Shown: positions 1-6,540 of the stretch, piece after piece
How positions within the stretch are numbered: position 1 is the stretch's first letter
Layout of the letters: each line of letters starts with the position of its first letter
The notes under the pieces: model-generated
What the model saw: the letters and a program-made list of their open reading frames with translations, nothing else
Told to the model about the DNA's origin: nothing
Databases searched by the model: none
Assembly (NCBI GenBank): GCA_020720565.1
Contig: DYOK01000008.1
Location: 1 to 29,777, forward strand
Length of the DNA stretch: 29,777 nucleotides
Reading direction: 5' to 3'
DNA from: Acetofilamentum sp.
Lineage (GTDB): Bacteria; Bacteroidota; Bacteroidia; Bacteroidales; JAFGXI01
Program-made: the position numbers and the translations under genes

Positions 1-47
1 CGTTCGGGACTTTAACCCTATAGATATGTGGTATGCGTAGCGCACAT

Positions 48-74
48 AAAAAAAAAGCCGCCCAATGGACGGCT
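48..74 (-). terminator. Rho-independent terminator of glyA
   Basis: Just past the glyA stop codon, the arms AGCCG and CGGCT (with inner CC/GG pairs and one C-A mismatch) form a hairpin at 56-74. On the minus strand it is followed by a run of nine T residues (48-56). The hairpin and T-run are read directly; termination is inferred. Confidence 0.85.
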
Positions 75-96
75 TTGAATGTAAAAATTTATACGT

Positions 97-1377
97 TTAC
101 CACGCAAACATAGGGAATTGTTTCATCAATTCATTAACTTTTCGGCGGGTTTGAGCGATGACCTCTTCGTTGTCGATATTCGAAATAACGGTATCAATCA
201 TTTCGACAATCATCGCCATATGCTCCTCTTTTAAACCACGTGTGGTGATGGCAGGTGTTCCTACTCTTAAACCCGAAGTCGTAAACGGCGTTCGAGAATC
301 GAAAGGAACCATATTTTTGTTGATGGTAATATCTGCTTTAACCAATGTATTTTCGACTTTCTTTCCGGAAATATCGGGAAATTTGGTTCTTAAATCGATC
401 AGCATCGAATGGTTATCGGTTCCTCCCGAAATAACTTTGTAGCCCAACTTGGTAAATGTTTCGGCCATTACGGCTGCATTTTTTTGAGTCTGATGCATGT
501 ATGCTTTGTATTCGTCGGTCAATGCCTCTCCAAATGCCACAGCCTTAGCGGCAATCACATGCTCTAATGGCCCGCCTTGTTGACCTGGGAAAACTGCAAA
601 GTCGAGTACAGCCGACATCATTTTGATTTCTCCTTTTGGTGTGGTAATCCCCCAAGGATTAGGGAAATCTTGACCCATAAGAATCAATCCGCCTCGAGGT
701 CCACGTAATGTTTTGTGGGTAGTAGTGGTTACAATATGGCAATGTGGAATGGGGTTGCTCAAAAGCCCTGCAGCGATTAAACCTGCGGGATGTGCAATGT
801 CGGCCATCAATAGTGCTCCGACGCTGTCGGCAATTTGACGCATTCTAGGAAAATCCCAATCTCTCGAATGAGCCGATGCTCCTGCAACAATTAATTTTGG
901 TTTATGTTGTAATGCCAATTGAGCCATCTCATCATAATCGACACGACCAGTTGCTTCTTTAACATGATAGTGAATAGCATTATAGTTGATTCCCGATAAA
1001 TTAACTGGCGAACCATGCGACAAGTGGCCACCATGCGACAAATCTAATCCCATAAAAGTATCGCCAGGTTTTAGACATGCAAAAAATACGGCTGCATTGG
1101 CTTGAGCACCCGAGTGTGGCTGGACATTGGCATAAGCTGCACCAAAAAGTGCTTTAGCTCTGTCAATTGCAAGTTGCTCAACTTTATCGACCACTTGGCA
1201 GCCCCCGTAGTATCGATTTCCTGGATAGCCTTCGGCATATTTGTTCGTTAACACAGAGCCCATGGCTTGCATCACTTGTTCGCTAACAAAATTTTCGGAC
1301 GCAATTAATTCAATCCCTTCATGTTGGCGATTGTATTCTTGCTGTATTAAGTCAAATATGATATGATCTTTTGTCAT
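97..1377 (-). CDS. glyA: Serine hydroxymethyltransferase
   Basis: This 426-residue protein is a full-length serine hydroxymethyltransferase, the cytoplasmic PLP enzyme that interconverts serine and glycine while loading one-carbon units onto tetrahydrofolate. The family hallmarks are present: ELIASENF near residue 23, YAEGYPGNRYYGG at 47-59, QPHSGAQAN at 86-94, the MADIAHPAGLIA region near 191, and TTTTHKTLRGPRGG at 217-230 with Lys222 as the expected Schiff-base lysine. The segment GASAHSRDWDF (166-176) deviates slightly from the usual GxSAYxRxxDF. The ATG at 1377 gives the standard N-terminus. It appears monocistronic, with a -7-like element 27 bp upstream and a strong terminator downstream. 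No Shine-Dalgarno sequence is visible. Family assignment is secure. Confidence 0.98.
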   Translation of the reverse strand: MTKDHIIFDLIQQEYNRQHEGIELIASENFVSEQVMQAMGSVLTNKYAEGYPGNRYYGGCQVVDKVEQLAIDRAKALFGAAYANVQPHSGAQANAAVFFACLKPGDTFMGLDLSHGGHLSHGSPVNLSGINYNAIHYHVKEATGRVDYDEMAQLALQHKPKLIVAGASAHSRDWDFPRMRQIADSVGALLMADIAHPAGLIAAGLLSNPIPHCHIVTTTTHKTLRGPRGGLILMGQDFPNPWGITTPKGEIKMMSAVLDFAVFPGQQGGPLEHVIAAKAVAFGEALTDEYKAYMHQTQKNAAVMAETFTKLGYKVISGGTDNHSMLIDLRTKFPDISGKKVENTLVKADITINKNMVPFDSRTPFTTSGLRVGTPAITTRGLKEEHMAMIVEMIDTVISNIDNEEVIAQTRRKVNELMKQFPMFAW

Positions 1378-1403
1378 GACGATTAATTTGGTTAAAAATT
1401 TTT

Positions 1404-1411
1404 CAAAGGTA
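1404..1411 (-). promoter_or_regulatory. Candidate -7 element for glyA
   Basis: On the minus strand the octamer TACCTTTG matches the Bacteroidota -7 consensus TAnnTTTG, ending 26 bp before the glyA start codon. A TTG at the usual -33 spacing (about 20 bp) was not found; the nearest is farther upstream. A match by pattern only. Confidence 0.45.
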
Positions 1412-1461
1412 TTAAGATTTGTCGTAAACTATGAAACCAACCAATACTTTTACAGCAGAAA

Positions 1462-2106
1462 TTATACTTTTTTAGCTCTTAGCATTTCTCTTTTACCCAA
1501 TGGTCCGGCTAATCGCTCCACTTCAAATCCAGCGTCTTGTAAATTTCTTCTAACTTGACCTTTGGCAGCATAGGTTACCAAAATTCCATCCATACTCATC
1601 TGTTCGTAAAGAGACTTAAACACTTCTAGTGTCCAAAGCTCAGGTTGAGTATCTGGTGCAAAAGCATCGTAAAACACTAAGTTAAATTGAGAAACTGGCT
1701 TGAAATTAAGAATATCTATTAAGTCTTTTCTAAATGAGAAATTCTCGTTTAGTTTAATTGTTGTACTCCACTCCGATTGGTGTAAGGATAGAAATTCCGC
1801 ATCGAAACCTGACATTTGGTCGATTTGATTATAAATGGCAGCTTCGACTGGATATAATTCAACAGTTGAGTACGATATATTGAGTCGATTTTCTTTTGCG
1901 TAAAGTGCAGTTAAATAGGCGTTAAGTCCTGTACCAAATCCCATTTCGAACACATTAAACCTTTTCTGTTTGATCTGCTTTAAACCTGCATTGATATACA
2001 CATGCCTAGATTCGTTGACAGCACCATGAATCGAATGATAATGTTCCTTAAACTTCTCCGAAAACAAAGTAACGGAGCGATCATCGGTTTGAATAATTTT
2101 TGTCAT
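1462..2106 (-). CDS. mnmD: Stand-alone tRNA 5-methylaminomethyl-2-thiouridine methyltransferase (MnmD)
   Basis: This 214-residue protein matches the MnmC methyltransferase half (DUF752/MnmD). That enzyme uses S-adenosylmethionine to methylate the aminomethyl group on wobble uridine 34 of certain tRNAs. Visible signatures are the SAM-binding loop FEMGFGTGLNAY (53-64), the catalytic-region motif FYDAFAPDTQPELW (145-158) and a C-terminal stretch with LVTYAAKGQVRRNLQDAGF followed by GPLGKREML. The FAD oxidoreductase half of enterobacterial MnmC is absent, as in other MnmD-only bacteria. It sits between glyA and the ribosomal operon, on the same strand as both, after the rplI terminator, so it may have its own promoter, although none was recognised. 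A 14-residue N-terminal lead including QTDDRSVTLFSEKFKEHYHS is typical of the family. Confidence 0.9.
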   Translation of the reverse strand: MTKIIQTDDRSVTLFSEKFKEHYHSIHGAVNESRHVYINAGLKQIKQKRFNVFEMGFGTGLNAYLTALYAKENRLNISYSTVELYPVEAAIYNQIDQMSGFDAEFLSLHQSEWSTTIKLNENFSFRKDLIDILNFKPVSQFNLVFYDAFAPDTQPELWTLEVFKSLYEQMSMDGILVTYAAKGQVRRNLQDAGFEVERLAGPLGKREMLRAKKV

Positions 2107-2154
2107 TTTTAAGTGTTTTAGAATCGTAGACTTATTTAATAATTTTTTGGTATA

Positions 2155-2187
2155 AAAAACAAAAGGCTGTTCTTGTGAACAGCCTTT
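2155..2187 (-). terminator. Rho-independent terminator of the rpsF-rpsR-rplI operon
   Basis: A perfect 11-bp stem (AAAGGCTGTTC at 2162-2172 paired with GAACAGCCTTT at 2177-2187, loop of four) lies 22 bp past the rplI stop codon. On the minus strand it is followed by a T-rich tail. Seen directly; function inferred. Confidence 0.92.
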
Positions 2188-2208
2188 AATATATTTAAGT
2201 TTTGCATG

Positions 2209-2655
2209 TTATTCAGCAACCACTTCGAATTTAATTTCGGCAGAAACTTCTCTATGCAATTTTGCAATAGCAGTGTATTCGCCAACTTCTTTAATTGTAT
2301 CCACTTTAAGTACAATTTTCTTACGATCGATATCAACACCTTCTTTTGCGAGTGCATCAGAAAGTTGAATGGTATTAACAGAACCGAAAATTTTACCTGT
2401 AGAGCTTACTTTAGCACCAACCTTAAGAGAAAGTGTTTGAATTTTAGCAGCCAACTCGCTTGCTTCTTTCTTAATTTTTTCTTCTTTGTGAGCCCGTTGT
2501 TTAAGGTTTTCGGCATGAATTTTTTTAGCCGAATCTGTAGCTAAAACAGCAAATCCTTGTGGAATAAGGTAGTTACGACCATAACCATTTTTAACAATAA
2601 TTAAATCGTCTTTAAACCCTAAATTACTGATATCTTGTTTTAAAATAATTTCCAT
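2209..2655 (-). CDS. rplI: 50S ribosomal protein bL9
   Basis: The 148-residue length and the N-terminal motif MEIILKQDISNLGFKDDLI, followed by VKNGYGRNYLIPQGFA, identify ribosomal protein bL9. The N-terminal domain binds 23S rRNA and a long helix (roughly residues 45-75, rich in K, E and A) links it to the C-terminal domain. It is the last gene of rpsF-rpsR-rplI, 12 bp after rpsR, and is closed by a strong terminator. The start is fixed by the conserved N-terminus and by an AAGGAGG sequence 7 nt upstream. Confidence 0.98.
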   Translation of the reverse strand: MEIILKQDISNLGFKDDLIIVKNGYGRNYLIPQGFAVLATDSAKKIHAENLKQRAHKEEKIKKEASELAAKIQTLSLKVGAKVSSTGKIFGSVNTIQLSDALAKEGVDIDRKKIVLKVDTIKEVGEYTAIAKLHREVSAEIKFEVVAE

Positions 2656-2662
2656 TTTTTAT

Positions 2663-2669
2663 CCTCCTT
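2663..2669 (-). promoter_or_regulatory. Full Shine-Dalgarno sequence of rplI
   Basis: AAGGAGG lies 7 nt before the rplI ATG and overlaps the rpsR stop codon (TAAGGAGG). Such a strong match is unusual in Bacteroidota, whose ribosomes generally do not use Shine-Dalgarno pairing. Other starts examined here (glyA, rpsF, the carboxylase) have none. Confidence 0.85.
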
Positions 2670-2934
2670 ATTTCAAGTTATCAACTACATAGGGTAACAA
2701 AGCGAGGTGTCGAGCACGCTTAACGCTTTGAGATACTTTTCTTTGAAACTTCAAAGAGGTACCAGTTAAACGACGAGGTAAAATTTTACCTTGCTCGTTT
2801 AAGAATTTCTTAAGAAATTGAGCGTCTTTGTAATCGATAAATTTAATCTTGCTTTTTTTAAAGCGGCAGTACTTCTTTTTAGTGGTATCAACTGCAATTG
2901 GCGTTAAATAACGCACATCATCGTTTGGTCTCAT
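2668..2934 (-). CDS. rpsR: 30S ribosomal protein bS18
   Basis: This 88-residue protein carries the conserved S18 core: KKYCRFKKSKIKFIDYKD (residues 20-37), followed by LKKFLNEQGKILPRRLTGTS and a C-terminal KRARHLALLPYV. bS18 binds 16S rRNA on the small-subunit platform next to bS6, near the 3' end of 16S rRNA. It lies 3 bp after the rpsF stop codon, so the two are surely co-transcribed and probably translationally coupled. It is preceded by a full Shine-Dalgarno sequence embedded in the last codons of rpsF. Confidence 0.98.
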   Translation of the reverse strand: MRPNDDVRYLTPIAVDTTKKKYCRFKKSKIKFIDYKDAQFLKKFLNEQGKILPRRLTGTSLKFQRKVSQSVKRARHLALLPYVVDNLK

Positions 2935-2937
2935 GGA

Positions 2938-3285
2938 TTAAGCCTCCTTTTTTTCTGACATTTTACTTCTTCTTCTACCGGCGTATTCAACCGCATATTT
3001 ATCCATTTTAAAGGTTAAAAAGCGAATGATTTTTTCGTCGCGACGGAATTCGAGCTCGAATTTGTCGATTAAGTCAGGATTGGCTTTAAACTGAAACAGT
3101 TGGTAGAACCCTGTTGATTTTTTTTGGATGGGGTATGCTAACTTTTTGAGTCCCCAATGCTCCTCATTTACAATCTCTGCACCGTGATCGGTCAAGAATG
3201 TTTTGTACTTAATAACCGCTTCCTTTACCTGTGCATCAGATAAAACGGGAGTTAAAATGAAAACGGCTTCGTAATCTCTAATCAT
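2938..3285 (-). CDS. rpsF: 30S ribosomal protein bS6
   Basis: This 115-residue protein is ribosomal protein bS6: it opens with RDYEAVFILTPVLSD, has the central motif HWGLKKLAYPIQKKSTGFYQLFQF (43-66) and ends the fold with DEKIIRFLTFKMDKYAVEY. The tail after residue 100 is basic and then charged. bS6 pairs with bS18 on the small-subunit platform. As first gene of the operon it has a -7-like promoter element 25 bp upstream and no Shine-Dalgarno sequence of its own, in contrast to the two genes behind it. Confidence 0.98.
   Translation of the reverse strand: MIRDYEAVFILTPVLSDAQVKEAVIKYKTFLTDHGAEIVNEEHWGLKKLAYPIQKKSTGFYQLFQFKANPDLIDKFELEFRRDEKIIRFLTFKMDKYAVEYAGRRRSKMSEKKEA
2943..2949 (-). promoter_or_regulatory. 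Full Shine-Dalgarno sequence of rpsR inside the rpsF end
   Basis: AAGGAGG sits 8 nt before the rpsR ATG, within the codons for the last K-E-A residues of bS6. The C-terminal lysine-glutamate-alanine tail of bS6 may therefore be shaped by the need to keep this site. Confidence 0.85.
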
Positions 3286-3309
3286 TTTTATAATTTTTAA
3301 TTAAGGCTG

Positions 3310-3317
3310 CAAAGATA
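3310..3317 (-). promoter_or_regulatory. Candidate -7 element for rpsF-rpsR-rplI
   Basis: On the minus strand the octamer TATCTTTG matches TAnnTTTG and ends 24 bp before the rpsF start. The stretch about 20 bp further upstream is T-rich but has no clear TTG, so only half of the usual promoter is visible. Confidence 0.55.
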
Positions 3318-3407
3318 GATAATTCTATTGAAAATAAACCTTGTCTTTTCAAAAAATATTTTATTGTTAAAAACTTGGGTTATTAAACTTTCAATGTGTA
3401 TTTATAC

Positions 3408-3643
3408 GGTTAATTCTTTATTTGAGGTGCAATGAAAAATATCTTTGTGTAGCTTCGTGTCTTCTTTGTGCACCCCTGCCTACCGTCAGGCAGGTTTGTG
3501 TAACAGCTTTACCACAAAAAACACAAAGAAAATCACAAAAAACACTAAGCAACGCATTGACTTACCTGCCGAAGTGAGCGTAGCCGAAATGAAGTTGCAA
3601 AATTGCATAAAAGTAAAAATAGCACCTCAATAAAGAATTAACC
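3408..3643. repeat. 236-bp element with 22-bp terminal inverted repeats
   Basis: The ends GGTTAATTCTTTATTTGAGG (continuing to 3430) and its reverse complement at 3622-3643 match over 22 of 23 positions, one T being extra on the left. Inside are a GC-rich palindrome (CCTGCCT at 3475-3481 with AGGCAGG at 3488-3494), and inverted runs of CTTTGTG-like and CACAAAG-like words. Around 3565-3590 is a further segment reading ACCTGCCGAAGTGAGCGTAG. The only open frame (3445-3633, plus strand) follows these repeats and looks non-coding. The element fills most of the gene-free stretch 3286-3685. It resembles a non-autonomous repeat such as a MITE or REP-type unit; that reading is inferred. Confidence 0.7.
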
Positions 3644-3670
3644 ATTTATACCAGACTCATAATAATAATA

Positions 3671-3688
3671 AAAAGGTCGAAGACCTTA
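3671..3688 (-). repeat. Palindromic repeat copy at the 3' end of the hydrolase gene, possible terminator
   Basis: On the minus strand the hydrolase stop codon TAA runs directly into the palindrome AAGGTC-TTC-GACCTT (3673-3687), followed by TTTTATTATT. The core equals that of the dispersed repeat seen at 4393, 13625, 14882 and 29633, but the rest of that repeat is not recognisable here. The 6-bp stem plus T-run could also terminate transcription. Confidence 0.65.
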
Positions 3689-4333
3689 CATCACATTGTC
3701 GAGCAAAAATGGATTTGATCGCAACTCGTTACCTATACTGGTTTCTGGCCCATGACCGCTGTACACAACCACATCGTCATCAAGTTTAAACAATACGTTC
3801 TTAATACTGTGCATCAATTCGTCGAGCGATCCTCCGTTTAAATCGGTTCTTCCAACCGAACCATTAAATAAGACATCTCCAACCACCACAAATTTTTCTT
3901 TTTGTGCCCAAAATCCTACACTGCCCTTGCTGTGTCCTGGCAGATGAAACACTTTTAATTCTGACGCACCAAATCTTACGACCTCACTTTCTTTTAAATG
4001 CCCTGTCATTGGAAGTGGCTCTGGAATCGACATACCGTATAGTTGTCCTGCTCTATAGGCATCTTTAAAATTTTGAGCATCACCTTCATGTGCAAAACTA
4101 GGGATTTGATAAGTCTCACTAACAAATCGATTTCCCGCCACATGATCGACATGGCAATGGGTATTGAGTAACTTAACCGGTTTTAGCTGATTTTCAGATA
4201 TAAATCTTTTCAATGTATTTTGTTCTTCGGTCGACAAGCAACCAGGGTCAATTATCACACATTCTTTGGTGTCGTCATAAATTACAAAGCTGTTAACTGC
4301 AAAATTGTTAAAAACAAAAGGTTTAATTTTCAT
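3686..4333 (-). CDS. Metallo-beta-lactamase-fold hydrolase, glyoxalase II/YcbL-like
   Basis: This 215-residue cytoplasmic protein has the complete metallo-beta-lactamase metal-binding set. THCHVDH at 58-64 gives His59, His61, Asp63 and His64; LPGHS gives His134; VVVGDVLF gives Asp153; and YSGHGP gives His194. Length and the ending GPETSIGNELRSNPFL fit YcbL-like hydroxyacylglutathione-hydrolase relatives, which lack the C-terminal glutathione-binding domain of true glyoxalase II. Hydrolysis of a thioester or related substrate is expected, but the substrate cannot be read from sequence. It stands alone, bracketed by copies of the TAAGGTCTTCGACCT repeat: one at its stop codon and two upstream of its start (4347 and 4393). 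Confidence 0.9.
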   Translation of the reverse strand: MKIKPFVFNNFAVNSFVIYDDTKECVIIDPGCLSTEEQNTLKRFISENQLKPVKLLNTHCHVDHVAGNRFVSETYQIPSFAHEGDAQNFKDAYRAGQLYGMSIPEPLPMTGHLKESEVVRFGASELKVFHLPGHSKGSVGFWAQKEKFVVVGDVLFNGSVGRTDLNGGSLDELMHSIKNVLFKLDDDVVVYSGHGPETSIGNELRSNPFLLDNVM

Positions 4334-4346
4334 GTGTATATTTTTT

Positions 4347-4392
4347 TAGGTCTTAGACCTTTTAATTATTTTTTCAACTACTTAATTCTAGA
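4347..4392 (+). repeat. Partial copy of dispersed repeat upstream of the hydrolase gene
   Basis: TAGGTCTTAGACCT at 4347-4360 starts a 46-bp unit directly followed by the fuller copy at 4393. After the palindrome both read T-rich sequence, then a word like CAACTACTTA or TAACTGTCTA, so they look like a diverged tandem pair. It begins 14 bp upstream of the hydrolase start. Confidence 0.55.
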
Positions 4393-4488
4393 TAAGGTCT
4401 TCGACCTATTTATTGTTTTTGTAACTGTCTATTTGTCAATACTCTAGCTTAATAAAATACGACATTAATTTATTCTAAGTACTTAAAT
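4393..4488 (+). repeat. Dispersed ~90-bp repeat, copy A
   Basis: Starts with TAAGGTCTTCGACCTATTT, then TTTTTGTAACT at 4417, TACGACATTA at 4459-4467 and ends near GTACTTAAA. These words recur in the same order and spacing at 13625-13535 (minus) and 14882-14970 (plus), and less well at 29633-29713. No open frame lies inside it. Confidence 0.75.
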
Positions 4489-4835
4489 GTCTTTGAACTC
4501 CAAAATGCATATCGTATGCAATTGTTCAATAAGCTGTTTTTAATAATATTTTTGTGCTAAAATTTGAATTTCGACCGAAAGCCCCATGTCATTTACTTTT
4601 TAATATTTTGGCAAAATTAAACATTCGAACAGTATTTTGAGGTTTTGATATTCGAAATATTTCATAAAAAGAATCAATTTATTTCCTTTAGGTGCTCAAT
4701 AATATTTATATTTGAAGGTAGCGATATTTATCAAAATACTTTCGCTATATCATTCTACTAATCAATGCTTTACAACTTAATCGAAATGTAATATTTTGTT
4801 GATATTACATAGTTACATAACTGAATTTATTCTAT
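4489..4835. other. Gene-free stretch upstream of the carboxylase gene
   Basis: About 350 AT-rich bases between copy A and the plus-strand carboxylase, with no plausible gene. It holds short palindromes (GCATATCGTATGC at 4507-4519; TTTCGACCGAAA near 4568). Two plus-strand octamers fit TAnnTTTG: TATTTTTG at 4547-4554, with a TTG 22 bp before it, and TATATTTG at 4707-4714. Either could be a promoter, giving a long 5' leader of more than 100 nt; neither is strongly supported. Confidence 0.4.
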
Positions 4836-6389
4836 ATGAGCAAAACTAAAGAAGAAAAGGCCAAACTACTGAGTCAAAAAATAGAAGAAGCCAAACTCGG
4901 TGGCGGTAAAGATCGGGTCGAAGCCCAGCATAAAAAAGGTAAACTTACAGCTCGCGAACGGGTCGATTTGTTACTCGACCAAGGTAGTTTTCAAGAACTT
5001 GGCATGTTTGTAACCCATCGTTCTACTCAATTTGGATTAGATAAACAAAATATATTGGGTGATGGTGTGATAACTGGTTATGGAACTATTTCTGGTAGAC
5101 TTGTATACGTTTTTTCGCAAGATTTTACTGTTTTTGGGGGATCACTAGCCGAAGCTCATGCACAAAAGATTGTTAAAATAATGGATTTGGCCATGAAAAA
5201 TGGGGCTCCAGTTATTGGACTAAACGATAGTGGCGGTGCTCGTATTCAAGAGGGAGTGGTCTCGTTGGGAGGTTATGCCGATATTTTTTATAGAAACACA
5301 TTAGCAAGTGGTGTAATTCCTCAAATCTCGGCCATTATGGGGCCTTGTGCTGGTGGAGCCGTTTATTCCCCTGCAATTACCGATTTTAATATCATGGTCG
5401 AACACAGCAGTTACATGTTTGTGACAGGGCCCAATGTTGTAAAAACAGTCACTCACGAAGAAGTCAGCTCCGAAGAACTTGGTGGTGCATCGACACATTC
5501 TTCAAAATCAGGGGTGGCTCACTTTTCTACAGCCAACGAACTTGAGGCTATACAATACATAAAGAATTTGCTCAGTTACCTTCCACAAAATTGCGACGAA
5601 TGGACTGAGGAACTCCCCTATCAGCCAAAAAATGAACGTATTGAGGCATTGAATCATATTGTTCCAGAAAGTCCAAATCAACCGTACGACATTAAAGAAG
5701 TAATAGATTTGACCATTGACGAAGGAACTTTTTTCGAAGTACATAAAAACTTTGCAGAGAATATCGTCGTTGGATTCGCCCGACTAGCTGGCAAAAGCAT
5801 TGGAATAGTGGCCAATCAGCCTGCTTTTTTAGCGGGTGTTCTCGATATTAAAAGCTCTGTAAAAGCAGCTCGTTTTGTTCGCTTCTGCGATGCTTTCAAT
5901 ATACCGCTTTTGGTATTCGAAGATGTTCCTGGTTTTTTACCAGGTACCGATCAGGAATGGAATGCCATTATAACCAATGGTGCAAAGCTGCTTTATGCCT
6001 TTTCCGAAGCCACAGTGCCCAGAATTACTGTAATTACTCGGAAAGCATACGGTGGTGCTTATGACGTAATGAATTCAAAACATATTGGAGCTGATTTGAA
6101 TTTTGCATGGCCTACATCAGAAATTGCTGTGATGGGAGCAAAAGGTGCAGCAGAAATTATTTTCAAAAAGGAAATTCAAGAAGCTGAGAATCCTACAGAA
6201 AAATGGCAAGAGAAAGAGTTGGAATACAACGAACTTTTTGCCAATCCATACAACGCAGCCGGCAGAGGCTACATCGACGAGGTGATTCTTCCTGAACAAA
6301 CACGTGAACGCTTGATTCGTGGTTTTAAAATGCTCGAAAATAAAGCAGACAAATTACCACGAAAAAAACACGGTAATATTCCGTTGTAA
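4836..6389 (+). CDS. Acyl-CoA carboxylase carboxyltransferase subunit (propionyl-CoA carboxylase beta / methylmalonyl-CoA decarboxylase alpha type)
   Basis: This 517-residue protein is a complete carboxyltransferase subunit of the PccB/MmdA family, which moves a carboxyl group between biotin and propionyl- or methylmalonyl-CoA. The N-terminal part has KGKLTARERVDLLLDQGSF (36-54) and the CoA/oxyanion motifs GLNDSGGARIQEGV and MGPCAGGAVYSPA. The C-terminal half has the second crotonase-like fold with FVRFCDAFNIPLLVFEDVPG, FLPGTDQE and AYGGAYDVM. Which direction it works in, biotin carboxylation or sodium-pumping decarboxylation, cannot be told. The usual partners (biotin carrier, OadB/OadG-like or biotin carboxylase subunit) are not adjacent: the gene is alone, on the opposite strand from its surroundings, and ends in a strong terminator. 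The ATG is supported by the MSKTKEEKAKLL start common to relatives. Confidence 0.95.
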   Translation: MSKTKEEKAKLLSQKIEEAKLGGGKDRVEAQHKKGKLTARERVDLLLDQGSFQELGMFVTHRSTQFGLDKQNILGDGVITGYGTISGRLVYVFSQDFTVFGGSLAEAHAQKIVKIMDLAMKNGAPVIGLNDSGGARIQEGVVSLGGYADIFYRNTLASGVIPQISAIMGPCAGGAVYSPAITDFNIMVEHSSYMFVTGPNVVKTVTHEEVSSEELGGASTHSSKSGVAHFSTANELEAIQYIKNLLSYLPQNCDEWTEELPYQPKNERIEALNHIVPESPNQPYDIKEVIDLTIDEGTFFEVHKNFAENIVVGFARLAGKSIGIVANQPAFLAGVLDIKSSVKAARFVRFCDAFNIPLLVFEDVPGFLPGTDQEWNAIITNGAKLLYAFSEATVPRITVITRKAYGGAYDVMNSKHIGADLNFAWPTSEIAVMGAKGAAEIIFKKEIQEAENPTEKWQEKELEYNELFANPYNAAGRGYIDEVILPEQTRERLIRGFKMLENKADKLPRKKHGNIPL

Positions 6390-6408
6390 TATTTCTCCTT
6401 GTATATAT

Positions 6409-6443
6409 ACAAACAGGCTATTCGATTTGAATAGCCTGTTTGT
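6409..6443 (+). terminator. Rho-independent terminator of the carboxylase gene
   Basis: A perfect 15-bp stem (ACAAACAGGCTATTC at 6409-6423 with its complement at 6429-6443, loop of five) lies 20 bp after the stop codon and is followed by TTTTG. As the stem is symmetric with A/T flanks it could also end transcription coming from the other side. Confidence 0.92.
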
Positions 6444-6540
6444 TTTGTATGTATGCGTTGTAACGAAATAAACTGATTATCTTGGACTCGATTATTCGCC
6501 AATTCTAAACATCTTATACCAATATTGAACTGTTCCGTTT

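Noticed and set aside
158..442. 94-residue plus-strand open frame opposite glyA
   Set aside because: It is antisense to the secure glyA gene and has no recognisable motif.
3445..3633. 62-residue plus-strand open frame between rpsF and the hydrolase gene
   Set aside because: It consists of translated repeat sequence (TPAYRQAG and LPAEVSVAE read from palindromic repeats) and lies entirely within the 236-bp element; no start context or protein-like composition.
3421..3640. Possible CRISPR array or tandem repeat near the CACAAA words
   Set aside because: The repeated words are short, irregular and inverted, not direct repeats with uniform spacers.
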